A stretch of DNA of 17,804 nucleotides, taken from the NCBI GenBank assembly GCA_023391905.1, contig JAEWAD010000237.1:1-17804 (forward strand). The letters run 5' to 3'. The stretch comes from Pseudomonadota bacterium. Its GTDB lineage: Bacteria; Pseudomonadota; Alphaproteobacteria; Rhizobiales; Kaistiaceae. The notes under the pieces were generated by a model. The model was not told the origin of the DNA. It ran no database searches and saw only the letters and a program-made list of their open reading frames with translations. Position numbers and translations under genes: made by a program. How positions within the stretch are numbered: position 1 is the first letter of the stretch; each line of letters begins with the position of its first letter. Below are positions 7,559 to 13,782 of the stretch, in pieces.

Positions 7559-8451
7559 CAGAGCGCCGCCTTGGGTTTGAACAGGTCGACCCGCCGCAGG
7601 AACAACTGGCTGGCGACGATGGTGACGATCAGCATGACGATGGCGATCGCCGCGGCATAGCCCATCGACAGGAACTCGATGCCCTGCTTGTAGGCGAGCA
7701 GATTGAGCGTGCGCGTCGCGACGCCCGGGCCGCCATTGGTCAGGACGAAGATGATGTCGAAGGTCTTGAAGGCGTCGATCGAGCGGAAGACGATCGCGAC
7801 CGCCAGATAGGGGAACAGCATCGGCAGCGTGTGCTGGAAGAAGATCGCCAGCGGTCCGGCGCCGTCCATGCGCGCCGCCTCCAGCGGCTCCTCGTCGAGC
7901 GCGGCGAGGCCGCCGGCGGCGATCAGCAGGATGAAGGGCGTCCACTGCCAGCTGTCGACCAGGATCAGCGACACCAGCGCCATGGTCGGCGAGCCGAGCC
8001 AGTCCTGCGCTGGCAGGCCGACGGTCTTCAGCATGTAGTTGAAGACGCCGAGCGTCGGATTGAACATCATGCGGAAGGTGAAGACTGCCGCCACCGGCGT
8101 GATCGCCATCGGCAGCAGGTAGATCAGCCTGAGCGCCGAGACGGCGCGGGTCTCGTGGTGCAGCAGCGCGGCGATGCCGACGCCGAGGACGAGCTGCAGC
8201 CCGACGGCGATGACGGTGAACAGCACCGTGATCCAGGCCGCGTTCCAGAACTCGCTGCTCGAGAACAGCGCGATGTAGTTGCCGAGGCCGACGAAGGCGA
8301 TGTCGTTCGGCGCGGTCAGCGAATAATTGGTCAGCGAGAAGCCGACGCTGACGACGAAGGGAATGAGCGTCAGTCCCGCCAGCAGCACCGTCGCCGGCGT
8401 CAGCATGAGCAGGATGAAGCGATTGCGGCTGCGGGCGGCGGAGGAGCGCAT
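7558..8451 (-). CDS. ABC sugar permease, MalF-like inner-membrane subunit (second importer)
   Basis: This 297-residue inner-membrane protein has hydrophobic segments near 12-38, 73-97, 108-128, 157-181, 212-235 and 265-285. The EAA loop spans E188 to P210 (EAARMDGAGP core), and the LTNGGPG motif at 237-243 is typical of MalF-type proteins. The ATG at 8449-8451 fits the family N-terminus (short basic tail, then first helix), but the bases before it (TTTCCCCCG) carry no Shine-Dalgarno sequence. Translation may therefore depend on ribosomes from the binding-protein gene or on the hairpin in between. The open frame continues upstream through the binding-protein gene in another phase; that part is not protein. 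The family is firm and the exact start is less certain. Confidence 0.91.
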   Translation of the reverse strand: MRSSAARSRNRFILLMLTPATVLLAGLTLIPFVVSVGFSLTNYSLTAPNDIAFVGLGNYIALFSSSEFWNAAWITVLFTVIAVGLQLVLGVGIAALLHHETRAVSALRLIYLLPMAITPVAAVFTFRMMFNPTLGVFNYMLKTVGLPAQDWLGSPTMALVSLILVDSWQWTPFILLIAAGGLAALDEEPLEAARMDGAGPLAIFFQHTLPMLFPYLAVAIVFRSIDAFKTFDIIFVLTNGGPGVATRTLNLLAYKQGIEFLSMGYAAAIAIVMLIVTIVASQLFLRRVDLFKPKAAL

Positions 8452-8471
8452 CGGGGGAAATCCAGTCAGAT

Positions 8472-8495
8472 GCGGGGCGGCTCGCGCCACCCCGC
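8472..8495 (-). promoter_or_regulatory. Stem-loop after the second binding-protein gene
   Basis: GCGGGG-c-GG and CC-a-CCCCGC form an 8-bp stem with one internal mismatch and a CTCGCG loop, inside the 71-bp gap between the binding-protein stop and the MalF-like start. Its place matches the hairpin at 3635-3664 in region A. No T-run follows. A role in keeping binding-protein mRNA more abundant than permease mRNA is inferred. Confidence 0.5.
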
Positions 8496-8522
8496 TAGTC
8501 AGTTTCGAAGAACGCGCGGGGA

Positions 8523-9914
8523 TCAGCCGATGGCGGCGCGCATCTTCTCCGCCGCGGCCGTCATGGCCGACTGCGCATCCTTGGCGCCGGTGACGACCTC
8601 GTTCACGCCGATGCCGAAGGCGTCGAGGATCTGCGGCCCCTTGGCATGGAACCAGGTCGCCTTCATCAGGTCGGCGTCGGCGGCGTTCAGGTTCTCGAGC
8701 ACGGCCGTGACGGCCTGCTCGCCGAAGCGCTCGCCAAAGGCGCTGGTCTTCCAGGCCGAGGTGCGCTGGGTGGCGAGGCCGGCGGCGGCTGCCATCGCGG
8801 CGGTCGGCTTGGAGGTCGCCCAGAGCAGGAACAAGAAGGCCGCGTCCTTGTTGGCGGCGTTCGGGTTCATGCCGATCGTCCAGTTGTAGATGTTCGGCTT
8901 GGCCGGCTTGCCGGCTGCGACCGGCATGCCGCCATAGATGGCCTGACCGGCGACGGCGCTCTTGTCCTTGTTGCCGATGTCGGTGGCGAAGTTGGACGAG
9001 TCGCTCGACATCGCGACCGCGCCGGCCATGAAGTCGTTCAGGCACTCCATCCAGTGGTAGTTGCCGATGCCGATCGGGCCGGCCTCGCGCAGCAGCTTGC
9101 CATACATGTCGATCGCCGCGACGGCCTCGGGCTGGTCGACCGCGACCTTGCCGTCGAGGCCGATGATCGCGCCGCCATAGGAGAAGACGAAGCCGCCGGC
9201 CGGCCAGGTGGCGCCGTCGCCCGACTTGGCGCGCATGGCGATGCCGGCGACGTCGTCGGTCTTCAGCGCCTTGGCGGTGGCGAGCAACTCGTCCATCGTC
9301 TTCGGCAGCGCCAGGCCCTTCTCGTCGAGCATGGTCTTGTTGGCGAAGAGGGTCTGCGCCTCGGCCGTGACGGAGACGACATACTGGTTGCCGTCGGCCC
9401 AGGTCTGGTAGGCGCGGGTCGACGGGAACAGGTCGTCCACATCCCACCAGGCGAGGTCGGTCAGCTTCGGGTCGGCGAACATCGGGCCGAGCGGCTCGAG
9501 CCAGCCGGCGGTGACGGCCTGGCCGAGCGCCCAGACCATGTAGACGTCCGGCGTCGCGCTCTTGGCGCCGAGCTTGACCGGCAGCGAGGCGATGTATTCC
9601 GACTCCGACTGGGTCTGAACCTTGACCTCGATGCCGGTGAGCTTGGTGAAATGCGGCACCAGCGGGGTGATCGCGTCCATCCAGGGATGCTGGACGCCGT
9701 TCAGCACGATCGTCGCGCCGCTCTGGCGCTTCCAGTCGATCTTGGCCGATTCCCACTGGCCCTTGATGTCGTCGAACACTTCGCTGGCGAAGACCGGCAC
9801 GCCGCGCACCGACAGGATGCCGGCGCCGGACAGGATCGCGGTCGCCTGCAGCAGGCTGCGGCGGGTGATCGGCAGATGGAGTCCGCCCTTCGGCGGCAGA
9901 ACGGATTTCGACAT
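8523..9914 (-). CDS. Periplasmic sugar-binding protein of second ABC importer (extracellular solute-binding family)
   Basis: This 463-residue protein is the substrate-capturing subunit of region B. It has a long n-region, a twin-arginine motif TRRSLL (R18-R19), a hydrophobic stretch and a probable cleavage site after VFA at residue 43. The mature part has family-typical stretches such as GIEVKVQTQSESEYIASL, with GLALPKTMDELLATAKALK in the middle and AAFLFLLWATSKPTAAMA near the end. The ATG at 9912-9914 is chosen because GGGAGG lies 5 nt upstream and the signal peptide begins soon after; an upstream in-frame ATG would add an unrelated charged tail. It is the first gene of its operon and diverges from an ATPase gene. 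It shows little obvious similarity to the region A binding protein beyond the fold, so the two importers probably take different ligands. Confidence 0.92.
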   Translation of the reverse strand: MSKSVLPPKGGLHLPITRRSLLQATAILSGAGILSVRGVPVFASEVFDDIKGQWESAKIDWKRQSGATIVLNGVQHPWMDAITPLVPHFTKLTGIEVKVQTQSESEYIASLPVKLGAKSATPDVYMVWALGQAVTAGWLEPLGPMFADPKLTDLAWWDVDDLFPSTRAYQTWADGNQYVVSVTAEAQTLFANKTMLDEKGLALPKTMDELLATAKALKTDDVAGIAMRAKSGDGATWPAGGFVFSYGGAIIGLDGKVAVDQPEAVAAIDMYGKLLREAGPIGIGNYHWMECLNDFMAGAVAMSSDSSNFATDIGNKDKSAVAGQAIYGGMPVAAGKPAKPNIYNWTIGMNPNAANKDAAFLFLLWATSKPTAAMAAAAGLATQRTSAWKTSAFGERFGEQAVTAVLENLNAADADLMKATWFHAKGPQILDAFGIGVNEVVTGAKDAQSAMTAAAEKMRAAIG

Positions 9915-9992
9915 GTTTCCTCCCGGATTGTGCCGACGCGACCGGCGATCCTCTCCGCCCGCCGCGCCCATCGATCGCCTCCTGCGACCGAT

Positions 9993-10033
9993 GCATCATA
10001 CTCATCGAGTTGATAAGTAGGATTTAATGATGC
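9993..10033. promoter_or_regulatory. Divergent promoter/operator region B with nested inverted repeats
   Basis: An outer repeat GCATCAT (9993-9999) and ATGATGC (10027-10033) encloses a near-palindrome in which ATCA-t-ACTC (9995-10003) faces GAGT-TGAT (10007-10014) around ATC. On the minus strand TATGAT (10000-9995) is a good -10 for the binding-protein operon. On the plus strand TTGATA (10010-10015), 18 nt, TAAGAA (10034-10039) with an upstream TG makes an extended -10 promoter for the ATPase gene. The repeats overlap both promoters, as expected for a shared repressor site. One of the two GntR proteins, most likely the one at 12946, is the candidate ligand. Confidence 0.5.
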
Positions 10034-10155
10034 TAAGAATGGGACTTGAGATGCGGGAATGTCAAGCTGCCCCGGCGGCGGTTCCCAAATCCGGTGACGG
10101 GATGGCGGTGCGGGAGAGGTGCCCGTCCGGTCACGGCGAGGAGCAGGAGGAAGAT

Positions 10156-11211
10156 TTGGTCGACGTACAGCTGCGCGGCGTGCAGAAGCGCTGGGGCAAT
10201 TTCGCTGCCATCCAGGATCTCAATCTCGAGATCGCGCATCAGGAGTTCCTGGTGCTGCTCGGCCCGTCGGGCTGCGGCAAGACGACGACGATGCGCATGA
10301 TCGCCGGGCTCGAGCCCGTCACGGGCGGCGACATCCTGATCGGCGGCGAGCGGGTCAACGACCGGCCGGCGCGCGATCGCGACATCGCCATGGTGTTCCA
10401 GAATTACGGGCTCTACCCGCATTTCACCGTCGGCGAGAACATCGAATACCCGCTGAAGCTGCGTAATCTGCCGGCGGACGAGCGGCAGCGCCGGGTGCGC
10501 GCCGCGGCGGAAAAGGTGCATCTCGAGCACCTGCTCGAGCGTCGCCCGCGCGCGCTTTCCGGCGGCCAGCGCCCGCGCGTGGCGCTCGCCCGCGCCATCG
10601 TGCGCACGCCGAACCTGTTCCTGATGGACGAGCCGCTCTCCAATCTCGACGCCATCCTGCGCGTCTCGATGCGGGCCGAGCTGAAGCGCCTGCACCACGA
10701 GCTCAAGACGACGACGATCTATGTCACGCATGACCAGATCGAGGCGATGACGCTGGCGACCCGCGTCGCCGTCATGAACAAGGGCGAGATCGTCCAGCTC
10801 GGCACGCCGGAAGAGATCTACGAAGATCCGGCCTCGCTGTTCGTCGCCACCTTCATCGGTTCGCCGCCGATGAACCTGATCGCCGGCATGCTGGCGAGCG
10901 GCGCGTTCAGCGCGCCCGGCATGCGGCTGGGCGGGTTCCCGGTGCAGCTTTCCGGCTCCGTCACGCTCGGCATCCGGCCCGACCACATCGACGTCGCCGA
11001 TCCGGACGCGGCGGACATCGTCGGCTCCGTCTATTCCGTCGAATACACCGGCTCCGGCATGCAGGTGACGGTGCAGCTGGGCGAGACGCGCATCACGGTG
11101 ATGGCCGATTCCGGCTTCCGCCCGCAGCTCGACGAACGCGTCGGCTTGCGCATTCGCCCCGGACATATTTTCCTCTTCGACACGAAGAGCGAAAAGCGCC
11201 TTCGCTACTGA
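10156..11211 (+). CDS. CUT1 ABC importer ATPase (MalK/UgpC-like), likely partner of the second importer
   Basis: This 351-residue cytoplasmic ATPase has Walker A GPSGCGKTTT (36-45), Q-loop Q82, signature LSGGQ (134-138), Walker B LFLMDE (154-159), D-loop SNLD and switch H192, then a TOBE-type C-terminal domain with LGIRPDHI. I chose TTG at 10156-10158 because AGGAGGAAGA sits just upstream and the family N-terminus starts there. Earlier in-frame ATGs, from 10027 on, would add a 43-residue unrelated tail and would place the start inside the promoter. Two unusual residues stand out: the signature continues GGQRPR, with Pro140 where relatives have Gln or Glu, and SNLDA is followed by Ile rather than Lys. 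It diverges from the importer operon that lacks an ATPase, so it is its natural partner. It precedes the GMC oxidoreductase by 14 nt. Confidence 0.92.
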   Translation: MVDVQLRGVQKRWGNFAAIQDLNLEIAHQEFLVLLGPSGCGKTTTMRMIAGLEPVTGGDILIGGERVNDRPARDRDIAMVFQNYGLYPHFTVGENIEYPLKLRNLPADERQRRVRAAAEKVHLEHLLERRPRALSGGQRPRVALARAIVRTPNLFLMDEPLSNLDAILRVSMRAELKRLHHELKTTTIYVTHDQIEAMTLATRVAVMNKGEIVQLGTPEEIYEDPASLFVATFIGSPPMNLIAGMLASGAFSAPGMRLGGFPVQLSGSVTLGIRPDHIDVADPDAADIVGSVYSVEYTGSGMQVTVQLGETRITVMADSGFRPQLDERVGLRIRPGHIFLFDTKSEKRLRY

Positions 11212-11225
11212 CGGGACCGATCAAG

Positions 11226-12860
11226 ATGGCTTTCGACTACATCATTGCCGGCGGCGGATCCTCCGCCTGCGTCGCCGCCACCCGCCTGGTGCGCGATCAC
11301 GGCGCCCGCGTCCTTCTGATCGAGCGCGGCCCGTCGCACTACGCCAAGCTGATGCAGATGCCGGCCGGCTACATGAAATATCTCGGCCGCGAGGATTTCC
11401 TCGAGATGCACCATACGGTCGAGCAGCCGCGCCTCGGCGGCCGCGGCCCGATCGTGCCGCAGGCGAAGGTGTTGGGCGGCGGCAGCTCGGTCAACGCCAT
11501 GGTCTACATGCGCGGCCAGCGCGACGACTACGACCATTGGGACGATTTTCTCGGCGGCGGCACCGGCTGGAGCTATGCCGACCTGTTGCCGCACTTCAAG
11601 GCGCTGGAAAAGAACCAGAAGTTCAACGACGCCTATCACGGCATCCATGGCAGCCTTATGGTCTCGGATCCCGGCCAGATCTGCGACATGGCGCAGGACT
11701 ACATCCTCGCCGCCCAGGGCGCCGGCATTCCCTACAATCCCGACTTCAACGGCGCCCGCCAGAACGGCGTCGGCGTCATGCAGCACACCATGGGTGTCGT
11801 GAACGGCCGCATGCGGCGCAGCGACGCCGTGTTCTCCTTCCTGTCGCAGGTGATGGGCGACAAGCGCCTGACCGTCGTCACCGAGGCGCTGGTGACGCGC
11901 ATCCTGTTCGAGGGCAATCGCGCCGTCGGCGTCGAATATGTCCAGGAAGGCAAGCGCGTGGAGGCGCGCGCCGAGCAGGAAGTGCTGGTCGCGACCGGTA
12001 CCTACAACACGGCGAAGCTCCTGATGCTCTCCGGTCTCGGACCGGCGGCGCATCTTAGGGAGCACGGCATCGAGGTCCGCGCCGACCTGGCCGGCGTCGG
12101 CCAGAACCTGCAGGACCACCACGAGGTCCCGGTGATCGCCACGACCAAGGGGCCGAGCGGCTATTTCGGCCAGGACAAGGGCTGGCCGATGCTGCGCAAC
12201 GGCCTGCAATACGTCCTGTTCGGCACCGGGCCGGTGTCGACCACCGGCATCGAGACCTGCCTGTTCTACGATCCCGATGGCGGCGAGCGGCCGACGGTGC
12301 AGCTCTATTGCGCGCCGATCGTCTATCTCGACCGCGACGTCACCGACCAGAAGCCGACCTATGGCGTCACGCTGACCTCGTGCCTGCTGCGTCCGAAGGC
12401 GCGGGGCTCGGTCAAGCTGCGCTCGGCCAATGCCGCCGACAAGCCGCTGGTCGATTCCAACTTCTTCGGTGATTCCGACGATCTGCGCCTGACGATCGCG
12501 TCGATGCGTTTCGCTCGCAAGCTGCTCGCCACCGATCCGATCGGTCCGAAGATAAAGGACGAGCTGATGCCGGGCGCCGGCAAGGTCAGCGACGACGAGC
12601 TCGCGGCCTTCTGCGCCAAGACGGTGAAGACGAACTACCATCCGTCCGGCTCGGCCCGCATGGGTCGCGACGACGACCCGATGGCGGTGCTCGACACCAA
12701 GCTCCGGGTTCGCGGCGTCGAGGGCCTGCGCGTCATCGATTGCTCAGCGATCCCGTTCATCCCCTCCGCCAACACCAACGCGATCGCGCTGGCGCTCGGC
12801 AACAAGGCGGTGTCGATCCTGATGAACGAGCACGTCGCGCCGGCCGTGCTGGATCGCTGA
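11226..12860 (+). CDS. GMC-family FAD-dependent oxidoreductase (choline dehydrogenase-like), probable sugar or polyol dehydrogenase
   Basis: This 544-residue flavoenzyme oxidises an alcohol or sugar hydroxyl. The FAD-binding motif near the N-terminus reads GGGSSA (9-14), with Ala where the third glycine is usual. GMC signature 1 lies at 83-97 (LGGGSSVNAMVYMRG) and signature 2 at 258-273 (GTYNTAKLLMLSGLGP). The catalytic His is H472 (YHPSGSARMG) and its partner is N518 (ANTNAI). No signal peptide or membrane segment is seen, so it is probably cytoplasmic or donates to an unknown acceptor. The ATG at 11226 follows the ATPase stop by 14 nt and has only a weak GGGA before it, which suggests coupling. 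In this setting it may oxidise the imported compound to a lactone or keto sugar for the dehydratase downstream. The family is firm; the substrate is inferred. Confidence 0.92.
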   Translation: MAFDYIIAGGGSSACVAATRLVRDHGARVLLIERGPSHYAKLMQMPAGYMKYLGREDFLEMHHTVEQPRLGGRGPIVPQAKVLGGGSSVNAMVYMRGQRDDYDHWDDFLGGGTGWSYADLLPHFKALEKNQKFNDAYHGIHGSLMVSDPGQICDMAQDYILAAQGAGIPYNPDFNGARQNGVGVMQHTMGVVNGRMRRSDAVFSFLSQVMGDKRLTVVTEALVTRILFEGNRAVGVEYVQEGKRVEARAEQEVLVATGTYNTAKLLMLSGLGPAAHLREHGIEVRADLAGVGQNLQDHHEVPVIATTKGPSGYFGQDKGWPMLRNGLQYVLFGTGPVSTTGIETCLFYDPDGGERPTVQLYCAPIVYLDRDVTDQKPTYGVTLTSCLLRPKARGSVKLRSANAADKPLVDSNFFGDSDDLRLTIASMRFARKLLATDPIGPKIKDELMPGAGKVSDDELAAFCAKTVKTNYHPSGSARMGRDDDPMAVLDTKLRVRGVEGLRVIDCSAIPFIPSANTNAIALALGNKAVSILMNEHVAPAVLDR

Positions 12861-12862
12861 CG

Positions 12863-12939
12863 GGGCAGGGGATGCCCTGTATGGTTGCAGGCGCGGGGCA
12901 CTGACACCCGCGCCTGAAAGGGCCGTCCGAGGGGCGGCC
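12863..12939 (+). promoter_or_regulatory. Run of three hairpins between the GMC oxidoreductase and the second GntR gene
   Basis: The 85-bp gap is almost filled by inverted repeats. The first pairs CAGGG (12866-12870) with CCCTG (12875-12879), or alternatively GGGCA with TGCCC. The second is a perfect 10-bp stem, CAGGCGCGGG (12888-12897) and CCCGCGCCTG (12907-12916). The third pairs GGCCGTCC (12921-12928) with GGGCGGCC (12932-12939), with one G-T pair. No T-run follows any of them. They may end or stabilise the upstream mRNA, or hide the start of the regulator gene, whose GGAG begins in the last arm. Confidence 0.55.
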
Positions 12940-12945
12940 GGAGTT

Positions 12946-13728
12946 GTGAGAGAGATCGTGGTCGTTGACCGTTCCGCCCCGAAGGGGGCCCACCTGACCG
13001 GCGAGCGCAAGAAGGTTCGCACCCTGGTCGACGACGCCGTCCAGACCGTCGGCCGCAACATCGTCTGGGGCCAGTATCCGCCCGATACGACACTGCCGGT
13101 CGAGGCCGAGCTCGCCGCGGAACTCGGGGTCGGCCGCAACGTCCTGCGCGAGGCGATCAAGATCCTGTCGGCGAAGAGCCTGGTCCATGCCGGCCGCGGT
13201 ACCGGGATGGTCGTGCTGCCGCGCGGCGAGTGGAACTATCTCGACCCGGACGTCATCCAGTGGAACCTGGACCACCCGGAGCTGCGCGACGAGCTGATCG
13301 ACGAGCTGAGCGCGCTGCGCGCCATCATCGAGCCGCAGGTCGCGGCGCTGGCGGCGACGGCGGCGACGACGGTGGAAGTCCTGCGCCTGTTCGAAGCCTA
13401 TGAGGCGATGGAGAACGCGCCCGACAAATATGCCGGCATCGAGGCGGACGTCCTGTTCCACCGCCGCCTGTTCGAGGCCAGCCACAACAAGATGATGCTG
13501 AGCCTGATGCGCACGGTGTTCGTCGTGCTGCGGGCCAATTTCGCGCTGGCGATCGAGGTCGATCTCGTCTCGTCGCGCTATCCGGACGACCACAAGCTGG
13601 TGGCCGAGGCGATCCACGACCGTGATCCGGAACGAGCGCGGGCGATCATGACCACGCTGCTCGACAAGAACATTGAGAACCTCGCCAAGATGCGCCGCGC
13701 GCGCAGCCTGCTCGGCCGGTCCCCCTGA
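12946..13728 (+). CDS. GntR-family transcriptional regulator, FadR subfamily (FCD domain)
   Basis: This 260-residue regulator probably controls region B. The winged helix-turn-helix lies at about 25-90: LPVEAELAAELGVGRNVLRE fits the GntR consensus, followed by the wing GRGTGMVVLPR. The linker WNYLDPDVIQW (96-106) is typical of FadR-type regulators of sugar-acid genes such as galactonate regulators. The FCD domain (about 118-250) has D168, H172 and H216 at metal-ligand positions; the remaining histidine is not obvious. The GTG at 12946 has GGAG very close upstream; the GTG at 12958, with GAGAGAG before it, is an equally good start. The gene lies between the oxidoreductase and the dehydratase on the same strand, 54 nt before the latter. 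Its likely site is the repeat region near 10000; this is inferred. Confidence 0.9.
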   Translation: MREIVVVDRSAPKGAHLTGERKKVRTLVDDAVQTVGRNIVWGQYPPDTTLPVEAELAAELGVGRNVLREAIKILSAKSLVHAGRGTGMVVLPRGEWNYLDPDVIQWNLDHPELRDELIDELSALRAIIEPQVAALAATAATTVEVLRLFEAYEAMENAPDKYAGIEADVLFHRRLFEASHNKMMLSLMRTVFVVLRANFALAIEVDLVSSRYPDDHKLVAEAIHDRDPERARAIMTTLLDKNIENLAKMRRARSLLGRSP

Positions 13729-13782
13729 TCCTGCGCCACCACCATGCGGGCTTTCCCCGCGGCGCCAATCCTTCGAGGAAAC

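Noticed and set aside
7558..10005. A continuous 815-codon frame suggesting a binding-protein/permease fusion
   Set aside because: The N-terminal part is an out-of-frame reading of the binding-protein gene. The real permease starts near 8451.
10027..10155. An N-terminal extension of 43 residues on the second ATPase
   Set aside because: It has no similarity to the family, starts within the predicted -35/-10 region, and a strong ribosome site precedes the TTG at 10156.
13744..13782. An earlier ATG for the IlvD-like dehydratase
   Set aside because: There is no ribosome site before it, while GAGGAAAC precedes the ATG at 13783 where the family N-terminus begins.
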